Position numbers and translations under genes: made by a program
Notes under the pieces: model-generated
Told to the model about the DNA's origin: nothing
What the model saw: the letters and a program-made list of their open reading frames with translations, nothing else
The model's database searches: none
Assembly (NCBI RefSeq): GCF_041956535.1
Contig: NW_027192193.1
Span: forward strand, 416,809 to 446,804
Source of the DNA: Calcarisporiella thermophila CBS 279.70
Taxonomy: Eukaryota; Calcarisporiellomycota
DNA length: 29,996 nucleotides
Reading direction: 5' to 3'
Part shown: positions 1-14,060 of the stretch, piece by piece
Layout of the letters: each line of letters opens with the position of its first letter
How positions within the stretch are numbered: position 1 is the first letter of the stretch

Positions 1-184
1 ATATGACAATATAGACTTCTAGATATACATTTTTACTGTGGCTTAATCCACGTGGCGGCAATCCAATCATATTACTGAGACCATAAAACCGTGTTTTTTG
101 TCGGATGTGTTTTATCATACAAAATATCCCACACGCATAAAAAACAAAAAATACTGTGTTTTATCCTGTGTTTTTACAACCCTA

Positions 185-538
185 ATGCTGATGTTCTGTT
201 TCTCTTGGATGGGTCTCGCAACCAGTGAGATCCAAGCGGGCTTAGCGCCGTTGACGTCAGCAGAAATCTTTCGATTGGATATTCGAGGCTGCGGTAGGTC
301 TAGCCGGATTTCCATCCACGTGCAGATTCGAATCGACCTAGGTTCCAGAAGAAAACCAGAATGGATTGAAAGTATCAGAGTGGGAATTGGGTTGAAGCCA
401 CAGGAACGGAGATCCATGCAGTCGATGGCCAACAAGTGTTCTCGGAAAGACCCCCATAGAGCTGGATCCAAGGTCGGCTGCTATTTCACAGGGGCTGTGA
501 AAGGGGAGACGTGTTCATCAGGTGTAATGAGGATATAA
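185..538 (+). pseudogene. Possible decayed subtilisin 5' fragment, or orphan ORF
   Basis: An ATG at 185 opens a 117-codon reading frame. It starts with a short hydrophobic stretch (LMFCFSWMGLA) followed by GLAPLTSAE, which resembles the LAPL segment after the signal peptide in the four downstream subtilisins (e.g. GNLAPL then FSAEK in the third gene). At spacings close to those of exon 1 in the third gene there are further weak nucleotide resemblances, near 320–335 (cf. EIKDQ) and 411–455 (cf. the KKIRQDP end). No Y-I-V-V core, no exon 2 and no catalytic domain follow. This is inference from weak similarity; a chance ORF is a real alternative. Confidence 0.22.
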
Positions 539-539
539 A

Positions 540-1380
540 CTCCACCCCCCCTCCTCCCCTTATCACAAGATAATGTTGATAATAATAGACTCATAAGAAG
601 CTATCAAATGATCATTCAACCCAAGTCTTCCCTCTCTCGAGAATCGGGTGATGGATCCAATGAGTAATATTAGGTTGAAGAGGACCCTATGACACAATAG
701 GGTTCTTCATGAAGAGGTGTTGCTTGGGAACTAAGCTTAAGGCCTTTTTGGTTTGGTTGCTTGCGAGTTTTTTGGGCCTACACGGAAAAAGGGAGGGGGG
801 GAGTCATTGGGGGGTTGCACTCTAGCATCCTGTCCAACCTCAGACACAGTGGTATTTCTGTGACAAGGTGGACACGAGAAAAAGTTGTCTAACCTAGCAC
901 CGCCTGCCGGAGTCTCATCATCAGCCCGAGGACTTAATGAGCGTCCCTCGTACATGGCCCGCTACTCCTATGGGGCACCGTGCAGAGGATCGATCTCCAG
1001 CCTCATCCTCCCCCCCTCACTGCATAACTTTGGCGGATGGCTCATTGCAACAAAGGGTCATATGGTAGGGCACGATAAGGTTTACTTTTAAACTCTTTCA
1101 ATAAAACTACCAAACTACATGGGCCCATTCTATACGAGGTAGTCCTAAGTTAGGTCAGCACAACCTTAATTTTACGTGATGGCCTATCGGGCGAATAAGA
1201 AGCATCTTGATCCCGCTAATAGAATAATGAATCCAAGGCTCCCCTCTGGTAACAATGCTGGCGCGATTCTAGGGAGAGGGAACGGCGCTGGCCACACCAA
1301 GGCCTTGCCGGTGCAAATGGGGGAAGCGTGGTGAAATCCAAATCAGGGCTGCTTTGTGGTGATGGGCTATTTTTGCCAAG
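540..1380. other. Intergenic, no gene recognised
   Basis: Only short frames without an ATG context or recognisable motif are present. G-runs and C-runs occur near 549 and 791. I see no tRNA, repeat array or mobile element. Confidence 0.5.
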
Positions 1381-1399
1381 AGGAGGTCAGCAAGAAAGA

Positions 1400-1619
1400 T
1401 GATAATTTGTTTTAAGCTCGTTGGGATGCTTGATTTGTTTTATCCAACCACCTTCACTCTGAGATAAAAAGAGGAGAAGATAGAAAACATAGTTATCTAT
1501 ACATGTGTATTTATATACCATCCGTTCCATCCCAAACTCCCCCCTCCTACACCACCATTACCACTACCACTTCCACCACCACCACCTCCTCCTCTCTCTT
1601 CCATTATCTACCTTTATCA
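1400..1619 (+). promoter_or_regulatory. Upstream region of first subtilisin: GATA sites, TATA, CT-rich leader
   Basis: Six HGATAR-type sites (either strand) lie at 1400–1405, 1462–1467, 1478–1483, 1493–1498, 1604–1609 and 1614–1619. A TATATA element is at about 1512–1517, some 155 bp before the ATG. From about 1536 to 1600 the strand is almost pure C/T with ACC/CCA triplets, the kind of leader found at strongly expressed fungal genes. GATA sites of this form are bound by AreA/Nit2-type nitrogen regulators in other fungi; that this happens here is inference. Confidence 0.4.
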
Positions 1620-1671
1620 TTTCAACTCAGTGCGGACCTCTCTTGCTACGCTCTCCGTTCCCAGACACCAA

Positions 1672-3219
1672 ATGGTTATAAACACTCTCCTCACCCATTG
1701 CTTGCTGGCTCTGTCCGTCGTGGGCTCGCTCGCGGCGCCCCCTTTGCCTCCCGCGGAGACAGAGCTTGCCCCCCTCCGCATACCAAAGCAGGCCAACCGC
1801 CTCCTCAAGGACCAGTACATCGTCGTACTCAAACAGGACCAACCCGGCAAAGTCGAAATCAAAGATCAAGCGATTAGGCGAGGCATAAAACACATCTACT
1901 CCATCGAGAACAACTTTAAGGGGTACGCGGGCAAATTCGACAAGGAAGCCTTGGAGAAAATCCGAAGCGACCCTCTGGTAAACAGGGGCCATCCGTAGCC
2001 CAGCCCCATACCTTCTATTGACTTTCACTCTATTAACGAAAAAAAAAAGGTCAAATATGTAGAGCACGACGCACAGGTGACCACCCAGGATGTGCAATCG
2101 GGTGCTCCCTGGGGGCTTGCCCGCATTTCGCACCGCGAGCCTCTTACCGGTGGGACGAACGACAAATACATCCACGATCCTTCGGGTGGTACCGGTATTA
2201 CCGCCTACGTGATAGGTGGATCTCCACTGTCCCCTCCTCCTCGATAGGGACCGTTCTGATCTCCATTCTCTTCTTCCCTCCCCTTTCTAGACACCGGCAT
2301 CGACATCCAGCACCCCGAGTTTGAGGGGCGCGCCAAGTGGGGGGCCACATTCGCTAGCGACGGGGACGTCGACGGCAACGGGCACGGAACTCACGTGGCC
2401 GGCACCATTGGGTCAAAAACTTACGGGGTTGCAAAGAAGGCGAACCTGGTGGCCGTGAAGGTGCTCAACGCGCAAGGCTCGGGCACATACAGGTAAGTTC
2501 CCCCCCTCCCCCCTCCTCATTCTCATCACAACCGTGTGCAGAAGCAAATCGAAGCGGAAATAACGCGGCAGTAATCCTCTCCCCTCCCCTTTTCTCCTCT
2601 ACCGCTATCACTAGTGACGTTATTGCTGGGATCAACTGGGCAGCAAACGACGCAAAGAACAACGGCGCCAACAAGTCGGTCGCAAATATGTCTCTGGGAG
2701 GAGGTGCTTCAGATTCGGTCGACGAGGCCGTGAACTCGGCCGTCGACTCGGGCCTTCACATGGCTGGTAAGCTAAGCAGGACGCTCAGAGAGAGGGCCAC
2801 AAAGCTAACCATCTCTACCCCCTACATCAGTGGCGGCCGGCAATAGCAACGACGATGCTTGCAAGTACTCCCCCGCTCGTGCTAGCAAGGCCATCGGTGT
2901 CGCGGCGTCGGACTCCAGAGACCAGAAGGCCTCGTTCAGCAACCACGGCAAGTGCGTGCACATCATCGCCCCCGGGGTGCAAGTTCTCTCAACCTGGACC
3001 AATGGCGGTACAAAAAGCATCTCCGGCACCTCCATGGCCAGCCCCCACATTGCCGGCCTTATCGCGTACTTCCTGTCCATTGAGCCGCGGGACCCCGCCG
3101 CGATGAAGGAGTTCCTGCGGTCGGTGGCCGTCAAAGACGCCATCCGCGGCTTCAATACAGTCACCCCCAACTATCTCGGCTTCAACAACAACCAGGGATC
3201 CCTGAGGAGGATGGCGTAG
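1672..3219 (+). CDS. Secreted subtilisin-like serine protease 1 (proteinase K type, S8)
   Basis: Five exons: 1672–1977, 2050–2215, 2291–2492, 2615–2766, 2831–3219, giving 404 aa. The start is the ATG that begins a signal peptide ([14 protein letters not shown]…LAA). Residues about 49–109 form an I9 inhibitor propeptide ([16 protein letters not shown], and VKYVEHD across the first intron). The mature enzyme probably begins near [11 protein letters not shown]. The catalytic residues are D158 (VIDTG, its codon split by intron 2), H189 (HGTHVAG) and S343 (GTSMASP), with oxyanion Asn280 (AAGN). The specificity wall is the usual SLGGG. It should cut proteins outside the cell after autocatalytic removal of the propeptide. 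It ends QGSLRRMA, unlike the Ala-rich end of gene 2. It lacks the intron before the C-terminal block found in the other three copies and has a private intron just before AAGN. Codons are strongly C-ending. An AATAAA lies about 250 bp after the stop. Confidence 0.93.
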
Positions 3220-3471
3220 GCGAAACAGCAAGGTTGAGTATTTCTTGGATGGTTGTGTTTTTGCTTCCGACGGGAGGGGCTTGGATGTTCTTTTTGCCGC
3301 GGGTATCCCCCTCCTAGTGGAGGAGGGAGAGAGGGTTTCCAATCCTATTTATCAACATTTGATTTTATCTTCTACTACTTTATACTGTATATAAGAACCT
3401 ATACACGGGTTTGAATGTAAGCATGTATGTCTGTGTGTATGTACCAACGTAGCCCTACCGAGCAGGCACCT

Positions 3472-3477
3472 AATAAA
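3472..3477 (+). terminator. Poly(A) signal AATAAA, subtilisin 1
   Basis: Canonical hexamer 252 bp past the stop codon in a T/G-rich 3' flank. Placement fits a 3' UTR but there is no transcript evidence. Confidence 0.45.
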
Positions 3478-3479
3478 CA

Positions 3480-4700
3480 ATGAACTTAGGCTAGGGATTT
3501 CGCTGCCCTCTTACCCCTCTCTCTGCCTTGCGACCTCGCAGCAACCCACCTCTTTGCAAGATAAGGTTTGGCCTTCCGCCATTTAAGCGTGATGGGATGA
3601 AACAAGGTTCCGAGCTAAAAGCATCCATAACCTAGTGGTCATGCATGCCCCTTTGCACCACCCTCTTGATGGCTGCGAGTTTAAACTCTCCTTAATTCTG
3701 TGTTGCTTCAATTTGTCGGCCTGAATAAGTTTTATATTAAATATTATCCAAGCAGATATAGCAAGTTATGTAAGACTTATGCCGATTGAAGAAAAGTTTG
3801 ATATCTGTCGAATTAGGGTTCAGGAGGATGATCGATTCCTTGGTTCAGTAGGGGGGGGGGGTGTGAGGGCATTTGGCCGGCATGGCAGCAAGGGGGGGAG
3901 GGGGGCGCTCCCACCCTCCACTCATTTTTTACGTTAACCGTGGGGGAAGGCTATATGCACCGATGGCATTGGGATTTGCAGGGGAGTGGAAATCCTATCC
4001 GCGAGAGAAGGATAAAAAAAAACTAAATCAACTATTAAACTTGGAATATCGGATCTCTCTCTCTCCCTTGGCTCCCCGAACCTAGGCTTCTTTGTCCTCC
4101 GTCCCCCCCTCCCCCCTCTTCTAACCTGTGACTAACTCTTCTGAGTTATACATTACGCTCAAGTTTGATTTCCTTTTGCTTTAGCCGTTTGGACGGCCCG
4201 CGTTGGAGCGGAAGAAACTATCTCCTAGCGAGCAAGCCATGCCGCAACTCAACTCACTTTTCTCTGGAATGAGACAAGCACTCCCTTGTACATCATGTGG
4301 TAGTAGCGTCTTGCCGCTTTCCCCAGTTTACGAATTTCACCGTGCAATGGTGTTAGCCAATGTGATTTAGTCAGCAAACAGAAGTTTTCGTAATTAACAT
4401 CGTACTTGTGGCCCAAAGAAAAATCTAAACCATCCACAGATCATCTTAATTTTGATATGATTACCTTTTGCTGCACGGCAACCGTATAGTCGAACAGACC
4501 ACTCAAGGAGGTGGGCAATAATTGCCAGGTTTTATGCTCAAACTTAACCTCCATTTTTCTTTTGTCACGAAAGCAAACAAGTAGGAAAACAAGAAAGTGG
4601 GGCTTGAGGATGATTAGAAAAAAAAGGTTAGGGATCTATTAGATCATAAACTCTATGTATTTCTAGGTCGGTGCATCTTTTCCTCTACCTTTAAAGCTCG
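3480..4700. other. Intergenic between subtilisins 1 and 2
   Basis: Contains homopolymer G runs (about 3849–3858 and 3893–3905) and a C-rich block near 4103–4118. The short frames here have no recognisable domain or signal. A segment near 3625–3700 looks faintly tRNA-like but does not fold as one. Confidence 0.45.
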
Positions 4701-4711
4701 GGGCAAACCTC

Positions 4712-4803
4712 TATAAATAGCTGGCACTCTCTCTCTACACTCCTCCTCATCCCATCATAAGCTTCAACTCTCTTCTCCTTTCTCCTTCCCCCCCCCCCCC
4801 TCC
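4712..4803 (+). promoter_or_regulatory. TATA box and CT-rich leader of subtilisin 2
   Basis: TATAAATA at 4712–4719 is 121 bp before the ATG. It is followed by CTCTCTCTAC and a long pyrimidine stretch ending in a run of about 12 C at 4790–4801. This core-promoter layout is typical of highly expressed fungal genes. Confidence 0.6.
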
Positions 4804-4832
4804 ATCCTTAAACCTGAACTGTCCCTCCCGAC

Positions 4833-6166
4833 ATGCTCTTTAAAACCGTCTTCCTTTTGGCAGCTTGCATCTCCGCCTCCCTGGCTCAGACCGCCGAGGT
4901 AGAGAGCGAACTTGCACCCTTGGTGGTGCCCAAGACTCGCGTCCTCAATGGCAACTACATCGTCGTCTACAAGGATGACGCCTCCTTCGCCGAGAACGAG
5001 ATCCAGGATCAAGCGATCAAGGCTGGAGTCAAGCACGTCTACAACCTCAACGCCTTCAAGGGATACTCCGGCAAGTTCGACGCTGAGACCTTGAAGAAGA
5101 TCCGCCGGGATCCTAAGGTAGGGGGGGAGGGTGAAGGACGGAGTGGGAAAAAGGCAGTGCATTGACATTTGCTCGTCTATTTTTTGAATAATCCTAGGTC
5201 AAATTCGTCGAGCTTGACGCGGAGGTCTCCATCAACGACGTTCAGTCCGGGGCCCCCTGGGGTCTTGCACGCATTTCACACCGCGCCAAACTCGATGCCA
5301 ACACGAAGGACAAGTACATCTACGACGCCAACAGCGGCAATGGCGTGACCGCCTATGTTATTGACACCGGTGTGTACATTCAGCACCCCGAGTTCCAAGG
5401 CCGCGCCCGCTGGGGTGCCACCTTTGCCTCGGACGGTAACACTGACGGACACGGCCATGGTACCCACGTGGCCGGCACGATTGCTTCCAAGACCTACGGT
5501 GTTGCCAAGAAGGCCAGCATCGTTGCAGTGAAGGTGCTTAACGCGCAGGGCAGTGGCACCAACAGTGACGTGATTGCTGGAATCAACTGGGCCGCGAATG
5601 ACTCGAAGAAGAACAAGAAACACACCTCGGTTGCCAACATGTCGCTTGGTGGTGGTGCCTCCACCGCCGTCGACAACGCCGTCAACAGCGCCGTCGATGC
5701 TGGTCTTAGCATTGTGGTTGCCGCCGGTAACAACAATGGTGATGCCTGCAACAACTCCCCAGCTCGTGCTTCCAAGGCCGTCACCGTTGCCGCCTCAGAC
5801 GTCAATGACAAGAAGGCCAGCTTCAGCAATTACGGTCGCTGCGTCCACATTATCGGCCCTGGTGTAAATGTCCTCTCGACCTGGAAGAACGGTGGCACCA
5901 ACACCATCTCCGGAACCTCTATGGCCTCTCCTCACATTGCTGGTTTGGCCGCCCATTTCCTTTCCCAGCAGCCCCGTGACCCCATCGCTCTCCGCACCTT
6001 CTTGCAGCAGGTAAGGGACCCAGCAAAACCCCTCTAGGATTCGCTCTCTCTAACTGTGCATTTTTTTTTTGAAAAGGTCGCGACTAAGGACGCAATCTCC
6101 GGCTTCCCCGCTGGTACTCCCAACCTCCTAGGCTACAACAACAACGGAGCCGCCGCTGCTGCCTAA
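4833..6166 (+). CDS. Secreted subtilisin-like serine protease 2 (proteinase K type, S8)
   Basis: Three exons: 4833–5117, 5198–6010, 6077–6166, giving 395 aa. Signal peptide MLFKTVFLLAACISASLAQ, then LAPL and an I9 propeptide (NYIVVYKDD … FKGYSGKFD … VKFVELD). Catalytic residues are D151 (VIDTG), H182 (HGHGTHVAG) and S336 ([11 protein letters not shown]), with oxyanion N273 (VAAGNNN). The S1/S4 wall is SLGGG, as in proteinase K. The likely mature start is near [11 protein letters not shown]. It should be a broad-specificity extracellular endoprotease. Only the intron after the DPK codons and the one before VATKDA are present; the three or four introns that interrupt the catalytic core in the other copies are absent. 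Codon use is the most biased of the four (C-ending), which with the TATA and pyrimidine leader suggests the highest expression; that is inference. Confidence 0.95.
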
Positions 6167-6292
6167 ATTATATCTAATTTCACTTTCTTGTGCTCTTGAT
6201 TGCTTGCTCTAGTAAAACAAACATGTATACGAGAGTTGATCTCCCTATTTTATCTAGTGTATTTCTCTATTGTTGACACCTTCGCAAAAATC

Positions 6293-6298
6293 AATAAA
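6293..6298 (+). terminator. Poly(A) signal AATAAA, subtilisin 2
   Basis: Hexamer 127 bp after the stop codon, preceded by a T-rich stretch. A plausible 3' end signal. Confidence 0.5.
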
Positions 6299-6319
6299 AC
6301 GAGGTGGTTGATTTAATAA

Positions 6320-8280
6320 CGGATGTTGCTTTCATTCTGCCCTTACCTTTTGAAAATCACTCTTAACCTTCACATTTCTTTTCGCCTGCGTCTACACCAC
6401 GGCCACTATTTATATCAGTGCCCTTCCGTTCCGAATTACATGGTGATTTAGTGTTAGAATTAATTTTATTTTGGAGCATCATGGGAAGTAAAACAAAAGA
6501 GAGTATGAAATGGAATGATCACCCATTGGATATACTTTAATATAGGTTGATCTGCAGACGCACCGCTATTAATGGATATGCCATTAGATAATAGATAATA
6601 GATCAGATATCAATAACTTGGTATTTCATTTTCATAGACACATTTTATATGACTTGTTTTGTCCCGGCGGATACTCGAACCAGGGCAATATTGCAGCCGA
6701 AGAGGATGAATGCAATAAAGCAAGGAGCCAGGTATGAAGCGGTAGTCTTGGCGTGAAACTATTCGACAGACAATAGCACTCTTTCCAAGTATGTGAGTGT
6801 ATTAGCCTCGAGCCAGTGCAATGTACACTACGGCTGCAGAGTGCTATTGTGTTTAGCTCCATATCAATTGTGCAGTATGGCTCAAGTGTAAGTCAAAGTG
6901 TGGCAATTGCTCCCAATATGGGAAATAGAATGAGTCAGTGTGCTCTGAAAATGTCTAGGCTAATTTTCTGTGTAAATGAAATGTAAAGTTCATTTTTCGT
7001 GACATGGAGTTTTAATTAAATAAAGGAGTATGAGAAATAGACCAAGTTATCTTCTAGTAAAGACTTTAAAGACCATTCTTGAGCTTGGTAGTGTTAAAGT
7101 TCGAAAAGGGAGAAGCAACCACCAATGCTAAAAAACGCAATTCATGTCCCAAATAATGCCGCCGACGATCTACCCGTATAACGCAATTGCATTGCCTCTT
7201 CTGTAGACGTTCCCAGAGCGGATGAACTTTCCTGCCAAAAGAACCAAAATACGCATCATATCTCGGGTATTCCAGTGGCTTCATCTCGTGCAGTGGATTT
7301 CGCCCCGCCCTCACCCGGTGGAACCATGCGGTCGTCTATCTAATGTACACCAACTTGAGAGAAGTTTTTGAAGAATTGGCGATATTTCAAATAATGGCTC
7401 CCTTGACTCGAGCGTCTTCTGGCCATAAAGAACAATTTGTGCGATAGTGCCTTCAATATCCTAGCCATGGAAATGGTCAGGACCAAACAAATTTAAATAG
7501 CCTGCATGCAGCCTATTCAACCTTCACTTCAATACCATTGATGTTTGTATAATCTGAGCCTATTGTAATTGCGACGAGTTTGCGGAGATCATGGGTTGCC
7601 ATTTAGTACCCAATGATGCCATGGGATAATTATACTAAGGTCTTTAGGTGATTTGTTAAGCTTATGTAAATCGGAAAAAGTTCTTGTCAGACGGTTTTTC
7701 TAGGCTGCCGTGCTTTCTCATTATATTGTACTGTAATTGCTATGGGCTCTCTGTTATTCTGTCTTTAATTTTTCTACCAACGAAATGCTCACTCGTAGCG
7801 GGATCTGTTTTAATTTTGGGAGCCAACTGCAAACGCAATCTATAACCTAAGAATTGGCTCAGAGGATGCCGTGTTTTAGTCGCTTTCAAGTTTGAGCTCA
7901 CTCGGTTTAAACAGTGTCATTTGCCTTTGGTTGTGACCATTACTTGATTGCCCCTCCTTTAACCTCAAAAGGCTGACCTCGGTAACTGACTAATGAACAT
8001 GCCAACTCGACGCTTCCTTGCGCGACCCCGTATTACCAGCCAAACCTTTTGTCATGTGCCCTAGTTTTAATGTGGCAGCACCACAACAAATATTACACAT
8101 CGCGTTTTAAAGGGTAGAGAATTTGGTAAGCAAACCTAAATGTTTTCGTAAGTGTTCCCTTGGTTCAAATGCACTGTAAAATTTATCCCTGGTTATGGTA
8201 AGTTTGTGATCAAATATTATTCCTCGGAATAATCCTTCAAACCTCAATTAAGGTTCTATACCTCCACGAATCTCCGTTAG
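6320..8280. other. Intergenic between subtilisins 2 and 3
   Basis: About 2 kb of A/T-richer DNA with no supported gene. Minus-strand frames at 6632–6862 and 7066–7314 are short and resemble no family I know; the second starts only with GTG. I compared it by eye with subtilisin catalytic motifs and found no convincing relic, but a distant one cannot be excluded. Confidence 0.45.
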
Positions 8281-8382
8281 TAATGGAAAATAGGTCAAGC
8301 CTCAAGTCCCGCCATGGAGGTGAGATAACAAAAGAGTTAGCCATGACCCATACTGGGTTTTCTCCTTCAGCTATAGATCGAC

Positions 8383-8390
8383 TATATAAA
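8383..8390 (+). promoter_or_regulatory. TATA box of subtilisin 3
   Basis: TATATAAA lies 109 bp upstream of the ATG, a similar position to the elements in front of the other copies. An AGATAA site is at 8333–8338. The leader after it is C/T-rich. Confidence 0.55.
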
Positions 8391-8491
8391 TGACGGCACA
8401 CACTACCGTTTTCTGCGATTCATCATACCCCTTCCTAATTTTTCCCTCGCCGACCTCAACCCCCACTCCTTAATAAAATACCCTCTTCTTA

Positions 8492-10102
<1,611 letters not shown>

Positions 10103-10109
10103 GCTCAGC

Positions 10110-10840
10110 TATTGACGGATGCCGATGATTCCTTCTTGTAATCGCCTGGGAAGCGGCAGAGAGTCCTTTAACCGTTACTAGTGCCTTAATATCAGCTCTA
10201 TTATATAAATACCATATTTTTGTAGCTTTTCTTAGTTTCAAAATTGTATTAGAATGTATCGTAATAAGATGGTGAGCATTCTTTGTTCTGCCCCCACTTC
10301 TTCTCACTAGAAATAATCTGCTGGCAGAAGCCAGTTTCTTAATCGTTGACCATGAATTCTAAAGACAGTTCGAGATACTTCTTATCGTTCCCGAGGATGC
10401 TTCCCCAAAACTTTTATGCGTTCCACACAACACAGATGACCACTCCTAATTGAAGCTTGACAGAAACGAGCATTCCGCTCTTACAAATCGGTTATGGAAA
10501 AAATGGGTTGACGTGAATATAGTTTCCACGAAGGCTTAACATCTAATGGAAAAGATGTACCCTGGATCTAAGAAAGAGTAAGCTCGAATTTAGTAAGCAC
10601 AAAAGAGAGATGTCGTAATTAGTCTCACATTCGCTCCTAAAGAGAAGAAGAGTCACCAATAACTTCTATTTGGAGAGGAGGCCTACCGGTGAGAATATTA
10701 GGGGGCACTTAGTATTATGTGATATTGTGGAGTGACATGTATACCGGCATGAAGGCAACATGGATGTTGGAGAGGAGGAAATAGAAACCTTTTGATTATG
10801 TTGCTATTATAGTTTATTGCATTTAATTCAAAAATATTTA
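10110..10840. other. Intergenic between subtilisins 3 and 4
   Basis: The first 200 bp are presumably the 3' UTR of subtilisin 3; no canonical AATAAA was seen. The remainder is A/T-rich with no supported ORF. Confidence 0.45.
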
Positions 10841-10849
10841 AAAAATTGA

Positions 10850-10857
10850 TATATAAG
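10850..10857 (+). promoter_or_regulatory. TATA box of subtilisin 4
   Basis: TATATAAG is 98 bp before the ATG. Possible GATA sites (TTATCT near 10913, TGATAG at 10933–10938) lie in the leader. Confidence 0.5.
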
Positions 10858-10947
10858 CTATCGTCCCCATCCCATTTCAAGGCCTAACCCTTCGTTAAGC
10901 ACCCACTCTATCCTTATCTTCACTCTAACATTTGATAGCACTTTGTA

Positions 10948-12543
<1,596 letters not shown>

Positions 12544-12784
12544 ACTTAGCGAGCCACGAGTGCTTTGCAGTTAGTTTTCAACAAGTATATTTGGAAGAGT
12601 ACTATTGAGTCGTAATCTTTTGAGCCACATTTTATCAAAATATATATCGTATTTATATAGCAGAATGTATTGCTGTGCCATATTGTTGTTGTCAGCCCAC
12701 AATACGGTTCCGAAAAGTTAAATGCCCATTGAACATCCCCCAGATTCCATGAATCTATTAAAATTTTAAGAGTGCTATGACAAA

Positions 12785-14058
12785 GAATTAGGGAGATAGT
12801 TTTGTGTTAGTCTGCACGGCATAGATCTTTGGTGAGCTGATTTTAAAAGTCAAATTCAGAGTTTCTGTGATCAATGATAGACACTTATTATTATTAATCG
12901 CATTTCAATGTCAAAAATTCATATAAAGTTAATAATATTAAAGGGGAACACTGGAATTCGGATGTAAACACATAACTTTATTGGTAGTGATCCTTAATAG
13001 TTTCTTGTGAACCGACTTTAAAACAAGATGGAAACAATGTCTCTTTACGATAGGCAGGTAAAAAAGTTAGAGCAACTCATCCTATGCTGTACTCGTAAGC
13101 ATGCAATTTTGGGTATGCTGAGTGTATTACATCGAGCTATCGTCTGAAAATGTGATCAAGTTATGTATATAAAATGTGAGATCGTTAAAATTGGATAAAA
13201 GTAAACCTCTATCTATCTATTTAGCATGTATCTAATCTCTTCATGCTAAAGCAGCTATGGAGAAATATTCACGCCAATTTCGTATCAGCCTGCGAAGAAA
13301 AGTTAAGCAGTAATATTTTGCTCACTCTTGGGAGAAATAACGTGCTATACTGTACAGGACGCGCGCAGCACTCTTGTCATAGGAGATACAAGCTACTCAA
13401 GCGCTAAGTAAGCCAGCTTTGTTGTTGGCAATGAATTAAGAAAATTATCATGCGAAATATATGAATCTTGGCACTCTGTTTTTCAAGGTGTGTAAAGTTT
13501 AAATTGGACATCTCAAGAGCAAAGAACAAATTAAAGTATAACATTGAACATTACAAAATTTGGGCTTTTAATTAATAGCTACAGCGAAATTTCATGCATC
13601 TTTTGCCATTCAGTAGTTGTCAAGAAGAAAAAGCTCATTACTTAATCAGCCAGCGAGCAATATTGAGAGATAATGCTTAATTAAAAAAAGCTTCGCTTAG
13701 TTGGACTCGCACGCTATCTTGTTTATTGATGCAGACTTTGCCCCACTAGTGGCTGCTGAAGAATTTCAACATTTCAAAAAAAAAAAATATCTGTAATTAT
13801 TCGACTTGCGTTATGGGAAAACCCGTTTAGGCCATAGGGGCTCTGACATTAACATTCTGGGCTGAATTCAGAAATTAGGAGGGCTACAATGTGAATCGGG
13901 GCCGCATTGCATTCTAATTGGATATATGAAGTGACACGAAAATTATTATGGGAACCTTCACGGTTACTACCTCTATCACTGGTTTGGCTGCGTGCCTTCA
14001 AACTGAGAGCCTAGTGGATCTTTATGCCCTGGCTAATTTTCTTCAAACGAGTGTATGT
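12785..14058 (+). pseudogene. Decayed fifth subtilisin copy
   Basis: No long ORF is present, but blocks resembling subtilisin 4 occur in the same order and at nearly the same spacing. A block like exon 1 (IQDSYIVVL…VEIK) lies at about 12787–12910. The start of exon 2 after an AGGTAAAA acceptor lies at 13056–13085, with the [10 protein letters not shown] and YIYDS parts around 13108–13190. A weak exon 5-like stretch lies at 13622–13690. Exon 6-like blocks lie at 13791–13815 (NYS…TCV), 13842–13875 (SDIN…FSN) and 13950–14052. Codons 13975–14052 read ITGLAACLQTESLVDLYALA and a few more residues, matching gene 4 at 10 of 25 positions, and a GTATGT donor-like site follows as in the intact genes. 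In-frame stops and indels are frequent. The exon 2 to exon 6-end distance is about 1.0 kb, against 1.06 kb in gene 4. Confidence 0.62.
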
Positions 14059-14060
14059 CC

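Noticed and set aside
1503-1877. Overlapping 124-codon frame across the leader and exon 1 of subtilisin 1
   Set aside because: Low-complexity Thr/Ser and Pro translation of the pyrimidine leader in a frame different from the protease.
3620-3705. tRNA-like stretch with a CTAGTGGTCATGC D-arm resemblance and a degenerate B box
   Set aside because: The anticodon arm makes only four pairs with an eight-base loop, the T-arm does not fold and no acceptor stem is found; at most a tRNA-derived relic.
3840-4085. 70-codon plus-strand frame with a Gly-run start
   Set aside because: Composition follows G-runs in the DNA; no domain and no regulatory context.
6655-6735. GGTTCGAGTATCC on the minus strand, like a tRNA B box
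   Set aside because: The C expected after the T-loop is A, the T-stem does not pair, and no D-arm is present.
7066-7314. 82-codon minus-strand frame
   Set aside because: GTG start, no motif, no support from flanking signals; could be an old relic but nothing shows it.
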